Of a stretch of DNA of 58,258 nucleotides, positions 1 through 8,532 are shown piece after piece. Where the stretch lies: contig OMZS01000023.1 of NCBI GenBank assembly GCA_900315565.1, positions 1 through 58,258 of the forward strand, read 5' to 3'. Source of the stretch: an uncultured Prevotellaceae bacterium (GTDB lineage Bacteria > Bacteroidota > Bacteroidia > Bacteroidales > Bacteroidaceae). The notes under the pieces were generated by a model, which saw only the letters and a list, made by a program, of their open reading frames with translations, had not been told where the DNA came from and ran no database searches. The translations under genes and the position numbers were made by a program. Each line of letters starts with the position of its first letter. Within the stretch, counting starts at the first letter, position 1.

Positions 1-36
1 AAAGCCCTCAAAATTCTCCGCGGTAGAAATGCGTTG

Positions 37-68
37 CAAAGGTAAGCGGATTTTTGAGAACCACCAAA
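37..68 (-). promoter_or_regulatory. Bacteroidetes-type promoter for a gene beyond the left edge
   Basis: On the minus strand a -33 TTTG (65-68) lies 20 bp before a -7 TACCTTTG (37-44). The transcript would run leftwards out of the window, so a minus-strand gene probably starts just before position 1. Box sequences and spacing match the Bacteroidetes consensus; activity is inferred. Confidence 0.55.
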
Positions 69-143
69 AAGCAAGTCTGAAGTGTTAAAATCTAAAAGTG
101 GTTGATATACAGTGGTTTATCTCTATGTGTTTTTCATTGTTTG

Positions 144-173
144 TGGTTGTTTAGAGGTCTCTAAATACAACCA
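144..173. repeat. Inverted repeat across the stop of the BspA-like gene
   Basis: TGGTTGTTTAGAG (144-156) pairs imperfectly with CTCTAAATACAACCA (159-173) around a 2-nt loop. The stop codon of the LRR gene (161-163) lies inside it. There is no T-run on either side, so it is not a standard intrinsic terminator. It may mark where the rest of the LRR gene was lost. Confidence 0.5.
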
Positions 174-499
174 TAGAAAGCATCTTCTCCGATGCTGGTC
201 ACGGAGTTGGGGATGGTCACAGAGGTCAGGCTTCTGCAACCAGAGAAAGCAGATTTTCCGATGCTGGTTACTTTATAAGTCTTGTTCATGTACGCCACTT
301 CTGAGGGTATGACAACCGTTCCTGAATAGCTATTCGAAGAACTATTATTGGTCACTATCAGCTCCGTTCCATCCCTGCTGTAGTTATAATAAATGGTCAC
401 GCCATCATTCTCTACTTTAATGTCGTAGGCATGGGCTTTGATGCTTGTCAGGCTCAGGAGGGTGATGAGCAAGAGAGTTAATTGGATTGTCTTTTTCAT
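161..499 (-). pseudogene. BspA-like leucine-rich-repeat secreted protein, truncated
   Basis: The product would be 112 residues, starting at MKKTIQ; an in-frame Met 18 codons upstream lacks a signal peptide. A signal peptide (about residues 1-25, ending AHA) is followed by a domain with [12 protein letters not shown] and by two BspA-type LRR units, [20 protein letters not shown] and [11 protein letters not shown]. Full-length members of this surface family carry many LRR units and usually a C-terminal sorting domain; here the frame stops right after the second GC turn, inside a short inverted repeat. I read it as the 5' remnant of an LRR adhesin gene, though a short secreted LRR protein cannot be excluded. 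No promoter box was found upstream. Confidence 0.6.
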
Positions 500-553
500 A
501 TTTGTTTGTGATTTAATGGTTAAAATATTTTTGTTGTTTTGAAAAATGCACAA

Positions 554-910
554 AAAAAAGAACGTGGACTAATTACTACGTTTATGTCATTCAGGCATCG
601 CCAAACACCTTTGTCACTTCAACGAGTAAAAGCCCACGCCGTGAGGCGTGAACCATTTACTTTCGTCTTGTGACTATTGAATATTGGCGATTTCGAATGA
701 CAAGAACAAAAAGCAAACGCTTCTTCCTATATGTCCTTATGTATTCACTATGTCATACGCAAAATAGTTTTATGTGTTCTACATTGAATGGTTATCGCTT
801 GCAAAAATAGGAATTATTTCGGAAACGGCAAAGAAAAGAGGGAAAATTATGGTGCTGGATTTTGATATTCATTCATGGCCAGAATTATTCAAATTATTTG
901 AATTTTTTTC
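554..910. other. Intergenic stretch with two hairpins and no supported gene
   Basis: This gap separates the LRR remnant from comEC. It holds a small GC-rich hairpin, CACGCC-GTGA-GGCGTG, near 636-651, and an AT-rich one, TTCAAA-TTA-TTTGAA, just beyond the comEC stop (about 889-904). An open frame at 774-989 runs into comEC on the other strand and has no family resemblance. I see no RNA gene. Confidence 0.5.
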
Positions 911-2410
911 CTATAACACGCCTCGCTTCCTTGCCAAAGAGTTGGAGAGAAGCACCACGACGGCGGAAAAGCAAACGATAGCCACATAGAGCAGCATCAC
1001 CTGAAAACGGCTGATGCTGATACTATCAATACTGGAACCGGGCAGCGATGCTATTGACCAAAGCACCTTGTTCTGAAGACTAACTACAAACGACAAGCCT
1101 TTGGCCAGCCAGCCACAGACGAGGGGCCACCAACTCATGGCTAGAAAAACAAGTACGAGCAAAAGTATGACGTAGGCCAAGGGAATAACCACAAAATTGG
1201 TCAGAAGACCGTAACAGGGTACACGGCCGAAATAATACATCACTAAGGGAATGGTGCCCAGTTGGGCACAAAAGGATACTACCAGCATGCCCCAAATCCA
1301 CCCTACTACCGGCAGGCAGCTGATTCGCCTCGGCAACAACTGGCTGAGAGGACGATAGAGCAACACAATGGCCGCTACGGACAAAAACGAAAGTTGAAAA
1401 CCTACGTCGTAAACAAGTTGTGGATTGGCCACCAGCATGATGACGGCTGCCAATGAAAGAGCATTGAGCGACATCCTGTCGCGATGGGCCAACCCCAGAA
1501 TACCATAAATGGTGAGCATAATGGCGGCCCGCACCACGCTCGGCGGCATACCCACCATCAGGACATAAGCCCAGATGGCCGTCAGCACCAGACACTCACC
1601 AAGCAGTCTGAACTGCCGACGGGCCAACAGCAGGGAGAGAAACATGTAGATGAGTCCCAGGTGCAAGCCCGAAAGGGCGAGAATGTGAGAGGCTCCGCTC
1701 ACCGAGTAGGCATCGCGCAACTCACGGCTGATGAAACGACGCTCACCCAGCGCCATGGCTACAGCAACGCTGAAATCGTCATCGTCCAATCCCAAGGTTC
1801 CCACACGCTGCAACAGATTTTGGCGGAAGACGAGTGCCGCCAGCCGGGTGCGCTCAAAGAAACTAAGCCCCGTCAAATCGATAACAGACTTGCGCCAATT
1901 ACTCCAGAAGATAAAAGTAGTGGCCGAAAAAGTGCCTCTATAAGCGTAAGGCTCCATGACCGACTGCGCCACGATGCCATCGCCCACGTGCAAACGCTGG
2001 TAGTTTCTGTCCACCGTATCGCGCAGAAGGCTGGCCCTGACCCGTTGTCGGGCCATGTGGCCCGTAGTGAGCAGCATATCGAACTGCACCACTTTGCCAC
2101 GCTGCATGGGCTCGCTCAGAAGCACAGCACCATAAATTTCTTCCTCACCACTGAACACCACCTTACCCTCATCGCGCTTGACCGACATGAGGCATGCGCC
2201 GCAAAAGAACACCGCCACCATGATGGCTAAACCCTGAAGAAGGGCATGACGACGCAAAGCCAAGGCTACTACGACACTTGCCAGCATGAACGAGAACCAC
2301 GAAAAAGGAGAGACTCCCCCAGCCCACTCTGCTGACGTTACCATGCCGAGCACCATGGCAACGACGACTCGGAACAAAGGAGAGAGCTGCAGGATTCCGT
2401 TGGTTCGCAT
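911..2410 (-). CDS. comEC: ComEC/Rec2-family competence membrane protein
   Basis: A polytopic inner-membrane protein of the family that forms the DNA-uptake channel in natural transformation. N-terminal membrane segments and a soluble DUF4131-like region (residues about 90-190, with GDGIVAQSVMEPYAYRGTF) precede the competence domain, recognised by the hallmark SGASHILALSGLHLG near residue 245 and a run of hydrophobic helices to the end. At 499 residues it is shorter than many ComEC proteins and has no C-terminal metallo-beta-lactamase domain, a form I recall as common in Bacteroidetes. The gene stands alone on the minus strand. Ten 10-bp tandem repeats lie directly upstream of the ATG. Whether the host takes up DNA cannot be told from this window. 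Confidence 0.9.
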   Translation of the reverse strand: MRTNGILQLSPLFRVVVAMVLGMVTSAEWAGGVSPFSWFSFMLASVVVALALRRHALLQGLAIMVAVFFCGACLMSVKRDEGKVVFSGEEEIYGAVLLSEPMQRGKVVQFDMLLTTGHMARQRVRASLLRDTVDRNYQRLHVGDGIVAQSVMEPYAYRGTFSATTFIFWSNWRKSVIDLTGLSFFERTRLAALVFRQNLLQRVGTLGLDDDDFSVAVAMALGERRFISRELRDAYSVSGASHILALSGLHLGLIYMFLSLLLARRQFRLLGECLVLTAIWAYVLMVGMPPSVVRAAIMLTIYGILGLAHRDRMSLNALSLAAVIMLVANPQLVYDVGFQLSFLSVAAIVLLYRPLSQLLPRRISCLPVVGWIWGMLVVSFCAQLGTIPLVMYYFGRVPCYGLLTNFVVIPLAYVILLLVLVFLAMSWWPLVCGWLAKGLSFVVSLQNKVLWSIASLPGSSIDSISISRFQVMLLYVAIVCFSAVVVLLSNSLARKRGVL

Positions 2411-2420
2411 AGGATTTGGG

Positions 2421-2520
2421 AAGGAGTTAGAGGAAGGTAGAGGAAACTAGAGGAAGGTAGAGGAAACTAGAGGGAGTTAGAGGGAATTAGAGGGAATTAG
2501 AGGGAATTAGGGGGAGTTAG
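2421..2520 (-). repeat. Ten 10-bp tandem repeats upstream of comEC
   Basis: Ten exact-length 10-bp units fill this stretch; the plus-strand consensus is AGGGAATTAG with variants such as AGGAAGGTAG and AGGGAGTTAG. The array ends 10 bp before the comEC start codon. Read in the direction of comEC the core is TAACTCCC or TAATTCCC, the same as in the 10-bp repeats upstream of the PafA-like gene at 10141-10200. Confidence 0.9.
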
Positions 2521-2548
2521 GGGAAGAGATGAAAGGTGATTTGAAAAG

Positions 2549-2621
2549 AACGGACAATAGCTAACGATAATGATAACGCTAACTATTGTCCGTTAACTCC
2601 ACAGGCAGAGCGCCTGTTAAC
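2549..2621. repeat. Two stem-loops downstream of the PpiD-like gene
   Basis: AACGGACAATAG (2549-2560) pairs perfectly with CTATTGTCCGTT (2583-2594). A second stem uses GTTAAC (2592-2597) and CAGGC (2602-2606) against GCCTG (2612-2616) and TTAAC. Neither has a U-run. They may stabilise or end the minus-strand transcript of the gene at 2668-4809. Confidence 0.5.
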
Positions 2622-2667
2622 TTCAGCTTACTTCAGCTAAATCCTGCTTACTTGTTGCAAACAAAAC

Positions 2668-4809
2668 TTAGAAGAAGAGGTAGCGGTTGTCGGTGACATG
2701 AGCCTTCAGGTAAAGGTCTTGCATGAAGTTACCGACATAACGCATGGTTTTCTGCTGCTGGTTGGCCTCGGCTGCCTTCTCGTCGTACTTGATGGGACGC
2801 AGTTTACGGCTGATAACCTTGAAGAGATAAACACCGGCATTGCCCTTCACAGGAGCCGAAGAGAACTTATCGACAGCCGTAGCAGCCACGGCACCACTCA
2901 GCACAGGCTCTGAAGCACCCGTCTCGGGAATGAATGCAGGAGCGGCGTAGGTAATCTGGTTAACGGTAGAAACCTTGCCACCCTTAGCCTTGGCGGCAGC
3001 AATACTGTTGACACCCTTCAGCTTGGCGATGATAGCCTCAGCCTTCTTGTCCTTGGTAACTTCCTCACGCAGGTAGTCGCTGACGCGCTTGTCTGACAGA
3101 GGACGATAGCCCACGGGGTGAACCTTAGAAAGACCCACAACGAGCAGGCGGTCGTTTTCGCCACACTCATAGAGAGGCGACACGCTGCCTTCCTTGGCAT
3201 CGAACACCCACTTCAGGGCCTCGCGGGTAGCGGGGATGCCAGCAACGAAGTGCTCAGAATTGCGCATGTCGTTGCGCTCCTCCACCTTGTAGCCATACTT
3301 GCCGGCATTCTTCTCGATAGCCTCAAGATTCTGGTTCTCGCTGACGAACTGGCTGAACTTGTTGTAAGCTGCAGAGTAAGTGTCCTTCGAGAAGTCGATG
3401 GTCTTCTTGATAACAGCGGCGTTGTACTTGGTGACAGGAGCCTTGCGGTCGAGCACCTGAAGAATGATGTGGCCGTTGGTAAGAGCCAGGTGGCGTACTT
3501 CCTTCACATTCATGTTGAACAGGGCCTCGATGTAAGTCTTAGAGTCCTTGTCAATAGAGGGAGCACTCTCGTACTCGCGGGTGGTAATCCAGCTCTGGGC
3601 GCCGGTCTGGCCATAAACCTTGGCAATGGCCTCAAAGTCGCCACCAGCCTGAACAGCGGTGTAGATGCTGTCGGCACGCTTGGTAGCCTCGTCGGCATTC
3701 TGAGCAGACACCTGAATGGCGCGGAACTGCACAGAGTCGGGCTGCTGAATCTTGCTGATGAGCTTGATGACGTTGTAGGTGTTGTCCTGAGTGTTCTCAA
3801 CAGGAGCGGTGGTAGTACCCACGGCTACTGAGTCGAGCTTTGCGGCAATGTCGCTGGGGAAAGCACTCTTGGTGACGGGAAGTCCGAGGAAGGAAACCAC
3901 TGAGCCACTCTTGCGGATGACATCGCTGGGGTCGGCAGCAGCCTGGAGCTGAGCAGCCTGATCCTTGACGGTTTTCAGCAGGGCGGCACGGTCGGTAGCC
4001 GAAGGAAGCACCTGGAACTGCACATACTTGATGTCGCGGCTCTCCTCGTAGGCCTTGAAGCGCTCTTTCAGCTCGTCGTACTTGGCCTTAAGGTCGCTGT
4101 CGGCAATCTTCACGTCGGTATCTTTCACGCTGCTATAGGGGAAGGCAGCCAGCTCGATGCTGTTCTCCTCGTTCTCCTCGTGGAAGGCCATCTTGGCCGA
4201 CACGGGGTTGGAGAGGATGCTCTTCTGCAGCAGAGTCTGAAACTTCTGGGCGAGGGTCTGCTGGCGCAGGTTCTTCTCGATGAAGTTCCAGTAGTTATAC
4301 ATCTTGCTATATTGCTCAGCCATCTGAGGATTGGTCTTCTGCACCGATTTGTAGTCGGAGAGGAATTTCTTGAGCAACTCGGTGTCGAAACGTCCTGTCT
4401 GCTGGTTGACGAACGGAGTCTGCATGAGCATGGGGTTGTTGCCCTCTTTGATGATGTTCTGCAGTTCTTCGTCGGTAACAGTGAGACCCAGCTTCTCAGC
4501 CTGGTCGGCGATGAGCTTGTTCTGAACGTAGGTGTTCCACACCATGTCCTTTACCTGATTTTGTTCCTGGTCGGTGAGGTTGTCGCGGTTTTGCGTCATT
4601 TTGATAACGTCCATGTATTCGTCAACAAGCTTCTGGAAGTCCTGAGCGTTGACTTTCTCACCTAACACTTCGCCAATCTGCTGACGGGCATCGTTGCGTG
4701 TAGATTCGCACGAGCGCACAGCTTCTTCGGCGATGAATGCGAAAAGACCCAGACCGATGATAACCACCAGTGCAGCGCCTTTGCTTCTGATTTTTCCTAA
4801 TGCTGCCAT
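2668..4809 (-). CDS. PpiD/SurA-type periplasmic peptidyl-prolyl isomerase
   Basis: A 713-residue membrane-anchored foldase. A short cytosolic tail (MAALGKIRSKGA) is followed by one transmembrane helix (residues 12-28) and a SurA_N-like chaperone region with QIGEVLGEKVNAQDFQKLVDEY. A parvulin-type rotamase domain lies near residues 360-430 (VQFRAIQVSAQNADEA, GGDFEAIAKVYGQTGAQSW), with a less conserved C-terminal chaperone lobe. This layout matches the SurA N-terminal/PpiD proteins of Bacteroidetes that fold outer-membrane proteins leaving the Sec channel. It lies downstream of the CNNM/CBS gene and lptC on the same strand, an order I recall as common in Bacteroidales. A -7 box in the 150-bp gap suggests it also has its own promoter. 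Confidence 0.9.
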   Translation of the reverse strand: MAALGKIRSKGAALVVIIGLGLFAFIAEEAVRSCESTRNDARQQIGEVLGEKVNAQDFQKLVDEYMDVIKMTQNRDNLTDQEQNQVKDMVWNTYVQNKLIADQAEKLGLTVTDEELQNIIKEGNNPMLMQTPFVNQQTGRFDTELLKKFLSDYKSVQKTNPQMAEQYSKMYNYWNFIEKNLRQQTLAQKFQTLLQKSILSNPVSAKMAFHEENEENSIELAAFPYSSVKDTDVKIADSDLKAKYDELKERFKAYEESRDIKYVQFQVLPSATDRAALLKTVKDQAAQLQAAADPSDVIRKSGSVVSFLGLPVTKSAFPSDIAAKLDSVAVGTTTAPVENTQDNTYNVIKLISKIQQPDSVQFRAIQVSAQNADEATKRADSIYTAVQAGGDFEAIAKVYGQTGAQSWITTREYESAPSIDKDSKTYIEALFNMNVKEVRHLALTNGHIILQVLDRKAPVTKYNAAVIKKTIDFSKDTYSAAYNKFSQFVSENQNLEAIEKNAGKYGYKVEERNDMRNSEHFVAGIPATREALKWVFDAKEGSVSPLYECGENDRLLVVGLSKVHPVGYRPLSDKRVSDYLREEVTKDKKAEAIIAKLKGVNSIAAAKAKGGKVSTVNQITYAAPAFIPETGASEPVLSGAVAATAVDKFSSAPVKGNAGVYLFKVISRKLRPIKYDEKAAEANQQQKTMRYVGNFMQDLYLKAHVTDNRYLFF

Positions 4810-4909
4810 TTGTTTTTTTGATTATTTGTTGTTATTTATTTATGTTTCTATTTTTTGAGTTCCGGGACACTTTTCGTCCCTTCGCTCCTTTCTTTCTCCA
4901 AACAGGGCA

Positions 4910-4917
4910 CAAAATTA
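4910..4917 (-). promoter_or_regulatory. Putative -7 box for the PpiD-like gene
   Basis: Minus-strand TAATTTTG lies about 100 bp upstream of the start at 4809. I do not see a -33 TTTG at the usual spacing. Confidence 0.35.
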
Positions 4918-4961
4918 CTACAAATTATTGAAATAAAGGAATTTTTCTGACGAAAAATGCC

Positions 4962-6299
4962 TTATTGATTGACTTTTAGCCTCACAAGCTCGATTTTTGT
5001 CATGGTGTTTTTGATAATTTTGAACTCAAAGCGCCCAATTTTCACAATTTCATTGAGTTTCGGGAAACTCTGGTACTCGTGCAGAATGAGTCCGCCCACG
5101 GTCATATACTCGTCGCTTTCGGGCAGTTCGAGGTTGAACTTCTCGTTGACATTGTCTATTTCGAGTCGGGCCGAGAGAATGTACTCATGGTCGTTGAGCT
5201 GCTTGGCCACAAGGTTCGAGTTGTCGTGCTCGTCCTCTATCTCGCCGAAGATTTCTTCTACAATATCCTCCAGCGAGACAATGCCGCTGGTGCCGCCAAA
5301 CTCATCGACCACCACTCCGAGGCTCTTCTTCTGTTGCATGAAGATGCGCATCAGCTTGCGGGCCGTCATGGTTTCGGGCACGAAAGGCATCTCGCGCACC
5401 ATGATGGTAGAAGTGGCCTGAATCGATGCGTCGGGATTCACTTTTGGCGAGCCCTGCTGCGGCAAAGTGTCGAAACGGCTGCTGGCGGCGTTTTTAAACA
5501 TTTCGGAGGAGTGGATATAGCCCACAATGTGGTCGATGTCCTCGTGATAAACAATCACCTTGCTGTGGCCGCTTTCCACAAACATGTTTTGCAGCTCGCG
5601 CACGGTGCAGGTGTCGGCAACAGCCCATATCTCAGTACGCGGAATCATGCAGTCGCGCACCTTGGTGTCGGCAAAGTCGAGTGCATTCTGAAATATCTTC
5701 ACCTCGTCCTCTATGTCCTCCTCGTTCTTGGCATTGTCGATGCTCGACTGCACCAGGTAGTCAAGATCTACTTTCGAGAACTCTTCGTCGCCCTCGTCCT
5801 TCGGAAGTTTCATGCCGAAAATACGCATCTGTATGCGCGACAAGAAGGTGGCAAACTTAGAAATGGGCCACAGCAGCACATACGACAGCCATGCCGGAAC
5901 GGCAAAAAAAGTGAGCAGGCGGTTGGGATTGCTCTTGAAGAGCGTCTTGGGAACAAACTCACCTGTAAAGAGCACTATCAGCGTTGAGAGAATGGTGTCG
6001 GCAGGCACGGTGACGCCGGGCGACATGCCGCGGAAAAGCGTGTTGTCGAACAAAATGGCTATCAGGATGCCATAGACCACCAGCACAATGTTGTTGCCCA
6101 CCAGCATGGTGCTGACAAAGGTGTTGGGATGGCGGTAGAACACGGCCAGGGCGCGTTGCGACAGGCCGTTTTTCTCGCTGTCGATCTCGGCCAGCATGCG
6201 GTTGCTCGACACAAAGGCAATCTCCATGCCCGAGAAGAAGGCAGAGAGCACCATGGTGACCAGAATGCCTATGATAAGGGGTAAATCTACTTCGTTCAT
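4962..6299 (-). CDS. CNNM (DUF21)/CBS/CorC_HlyC membrane protein, GldE-like
   Basis: A 445-residue protein with an N-terminal DUF21 membrane domain of about four segments (residues 1-150, including SAFFSGMEIAFVSSNRMLAEI), a CBS-domain pair (about 200-340, with VRDCMIPRTEIWAV and ESGHSKVIVYHEDIDHIVGYI), the signature VVVDEFGGTSGIVSLEDIVE, and a C-terminal CorC_HlyC domain. Such proteins are linked to divalent cation transport; the Bacteroidetes form is sometimes called GldE, but nothing here points to gliding. Its start overlaps the lptC stop by 4 bp (ATGA), so the two are translationally coupled. Confidence 0.88.
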   Translation of the reverse strand: MNEVDLPLIIGILVTMVLSAFFSGMEIAFVSSNRMLAEIDSEKNGLSQRALAVFYRHPNTFVSTMLVGNNIVLVVYGILIAILFDNTLFRGMSPGVTVPADTILSTLIVLFTGEFVPKTLFKSNPNRLLTFFAVPAWLSYVLLWPISKFATFLSRIQMRIFGMKLPKDEGDEEFSKVDLDYLVQSSIDNAKNEEDIEDEVKIFQNALDFADTKVRDCMIPRTEIWAVADTCTVRELQNMFVESGHSKVIVYHEDIDHIVGYIHSSEMFKNAASSRFDTLPQQGSPKVNPDASIQATSTIMVREMPFVPETMTARKLMRIFMQQKKSLGVVVDEFGGTSGIVSLEDIVEEIFGEIEDEHDNSNLVAKQLNDHEYILSARLEIDNVNEKFNLELPESDEYMTVGGLILHEYQSFPKLNEIVKIGRFEFKIIKNTMTKIELVRLKVNQ

Positions 6300-6961
6300 G
6301 GTTGGCTTGTAGTCTTTGGTTTCGAACGGGCGGGCTTACGCTTGAAGGCTTTCACCGAGTCGGGAGCATTCACGATGGTGTCGCCCTCGTTCTCTATGTC
6401 GCTCTTCACGAAGGAGCCCTTCGAATTCGACACGGTGTATTTCGTCATGTATTCGTTGCTGCGGAAATAGGTGCCCTGCATTTCGCGCTCGGGCGTAATG
6501 ACGTGCGAGAACTTGTGCGAATAGAGCACGTGCTCCCACTGGTTCCAGAACAGCTCCTCGCTCGAGAACCGCAGTCCGTCCTTGGTGCGCACCCTCACGC
6601 GTCCGCGCAGCTCCCACAGCTGCGCCTCGTCGTAGTAATAGGCGGTGTCGGCCTGGATATACGACTGGATGTGGAAATTCTGGTCGAACTGTTCCAGAAA
6701 CAGTCCTTTGACAAAAATCCACCGCGACGGACGACGTATTTGGTTCACCTCCCATTCCTCGGTGACAATGCGGTAACGAATCACGCCCGAGTCAGAAATC
6801 AAGGTGTTCACCCCGTGGGTGACCATCACCGACACCGAGTCGCGGTCGTAAATGGCTGGGGCTATGTGCTCTTTCTCCTCCTCGCAGCCCATCAGCATAA
6901 ATAAAAACGCCAAAAGGATGGACGCTAAATCCATCCTCATGAGGGCCTTGCTACGTATCAT
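6296..6961 (-). CDS. lptC: LptC, lipopolysaccharide export bridge protein
   Basis: A 221-residue lipoprotein of the LptC family, which passes LPS from the LptBFG complex to the periplasmic bridge. The start MIRSKALMRMDLAS is chosen because it gives a compact lipoprotein signal ending LLAFLFMLMGC, with Cys as the lipidation site; an upstream Met at 6997 is possible. The core has alternating strands typical of the LptC jelly roll (YYYDEAQLWELRGRVRVRT, LFWNQWEHVLYSHKFSHVI). The C-terminus is Lys/Arg/Pro-rich. It overlaps the following CNNM/CBS gene by 4 bp and follows the outer-membrane barrel gene, so it belongs to an envelope-assembly operon. The other lpt genes are not in the window. Confidence 0.88.
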   Translation of the reverse strand: MIRSKALMRMDLASILLAFLFMLMGCEEEKEHIAPAIYDRDSVSVMVTHGVNTLISDSGVIRYRIVTEEWEVNQIRRPSRWIFVKGLFLEQFDQNFHIQSYIQADTAYYYDEAQLWELRGRVRVRTKDGLRFSSEELFWNQWEHVLYSHKFSHVITPEREMQGTYFRSNEYMTKYTVSNSKGSFVKSDIENEGDTIVNAPDSVKAFKRKPARSKPKTTSQP

Positions 6962-7015
6962 GTCTGTTTTCAAAACCGTCTTCAAAACTGTTTGCAAAAC
7001 ACGTGTTTCCTAAAC

Positions 7016-8332
7016 TTATTCCACCTTCCACTTGGCAAACCACCGCTCGTTGAACGTAACGCCAACATTGATGCGGAAAGTGTTTTCCTTGATGAGCGAC
7101 GCGGCGGAGCGCTGCACCCACTGAGCCGAGATGTTGAGCATGGAAATATTGCCGCGCGAACGCTCGCGTTCGTACCACCTATTTATAATAGGTATTCCAA
7201 AGCCTGCGCTGACGCTGAGTTCCTTCGGTCCGTCCTGACCGTTTATTTTTAAATAAGGTGTGGCATAAGAGGCTCCGGCACGAAAATGCACACGGTCAAT
7301 AAAGCGCCGGCTCTGCTCGTTGTTGCAATAGTCGGCTCCCACCGTCACTTTGTGGCGGTCTTTGAAGTAATCGCTCTGCAGGGCATACTGCGGCTCATCG
7401 TTCACCACGCTATACTCAGGGAACGACACGCTCCCCCACTTCTGGAGCGTATAGTCGGCACCCACGCGCAGGCGGTTGGCATGGTTCAACGAGAATCCGG
7501 CACCAATCATCGTGGGCAGCTCGAAACCGTTGCTCAGCACGTATTTGGTGGTGTCCGAAACCGACGTCTGCGGATTCACCGAGATAACCCTGCACTCGGG
7601 GTCGCAGCCGAGCTTATGGCCCATGGTGTAGGTGGCACCGATGGTGAGCTGGTCATTCTTGCTCACTTTGAGCTGGTATTGCAAACCGGCATCCAGCTTG
7701 TAGCTGCGCACATCGGCCGAATACGACTTCGAGAGCGTGTTGATATAGGCGTCGTTGTAAGAGTTGACCACCGAACGGGTGAAACTACCCCAGAGATACG
7801 AGAAGTTGGCACCTATCGAGAGCCCCTTGAACAATTCTACACCCGCACCGAGAAACACCTGGTGCAAACCGCCGCTTCCGCTATATGTATTGGTGTACGA
7901 GGTTGACTTTTTGTTGTCCAGATAACCCGTGTAGGCGTAGTTGTAGCCAATATTGCTGAAGGGCAGCAGCCCGAAGCTCACGCCGAAATGAGGCATCACC
8001 CTAAACTCGGCCGCAACATAGTCGAAATTAGAGTTGCGGGCATTCTTCTTGATGCCGTTCTCTTCGAAATTGGTCAGCTGCAACGACACGCCCGCATCGA
8101 AGATAAACGTCAGCGAGTCAACCGACGAGTAGGAGGCCGGGTTGAGAAAGTTCACCTGATTGTGGTCGCGGAAACCAATGCCCAAACCGTTCATTCCACG
8201 GTTGAAACCGTTGTTCTGTTCGGAAAGTATGCCAAACCCGAATTGGCTATAGGGAGAATTCGTCCCGCTCTGAGCCATTGCCACTGCCGCGAAGGCCACC
8301 GCCAGGACAGTACTACAAATTCGTTTGTTCAT
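7016..8332 (-). CDS. Outer-membrane beta-barrel protein, function unknown
   Basis: A 438-residue protein with a clear signal peptide (MNKRICSTVLAVAFAAVAMAQ) and many alternating aromatic/hydrophobic strands ending in KWKVE. The start SGTNSPYSQFGFGILSEQNN and the phrase NFLNPASYSSVDSLTFIFDAG recall OmpP1/FadL-like barrels of Bacteroidetes encoded just upstream of lptC. No ligand can be inferred. It is the first gene of the minus-strand run leading into lptC, and its start faces the DUF4105 gene, leaving a divergent promoter gap of about 200 bp. Confidence 0.75.
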   Translation of the reverse strand: MNKRICSTVLAVAFAAVAMAQSGTNSPYSQFGFGILSEQNNGFNRGMNGLGIGFRDHNQVNFLNPASYSSVDSLTFIFDAGVSLQLTNFEENGIKKNARNSNFDYVAAEFRVMPHFGVSFGLLPFSNIGYNYAYTGYLDNKKSTSYTNTYSGSGGLHQVFLGAGVELFKGLSIGANFSYLWGSFTRSVVNSYNDAYINTLSKSYSADVRSYKLDAGLQYQLKVSKNDQLTIGATYTMGHKLGCDPECRVISVNPQTSVSDTTKYVLSNGFELPTMIGAGFSLNHANRLRVGADYTLQKWGSVSFPEYSVVNDEPQYALQSDYFKDRHKVTVGADYCNNEQSRRFIDRVHFRAGASYATPYLKINGQDGPKELSVSAGFGIPIINRWYERERSRGNISMLNISAQWVQRSAASLIKENTFRINVGVTFNERWFAKWKVE

Positions 8333-8520
8333 TTATATGAAAAATAAATTTTTTACGTTCTAATAAAAATCTACCAGTCGGCTCCCAATCGTCCAGCAGG
8401 CTCCCTATGCCCGCACACGTGCACTCAGCAGAATGCTTCTAAAAGCCTACTTTGGTCTTTCGGGGTGCAAATTTATTGAAAAAATTCGAAATAAAGGCAC
8501 GTAATATGAAGAATATAAGT

Positions 8521-8529
8521 TATTTTTGC
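8521..8529 (+). promoter_or_regulatory. Putative -7 box TATTTTTGC very close to the DUF4105 start
   Basis: TATTTTTG matches the -7 consensus and ends only a few bases before an in-frame GTG at 8533. No good -33 box is seen. If used, the transcript would be leaderless or nearly so. Confidence 0.4.
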
Positions 8530-8532
8530 ATC

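Noticed and set aside
774-989. 71-codon open frame overlapping the comEC end
   Set aside because: Overlaps a real gene, has no promoter and no similarity to any family.
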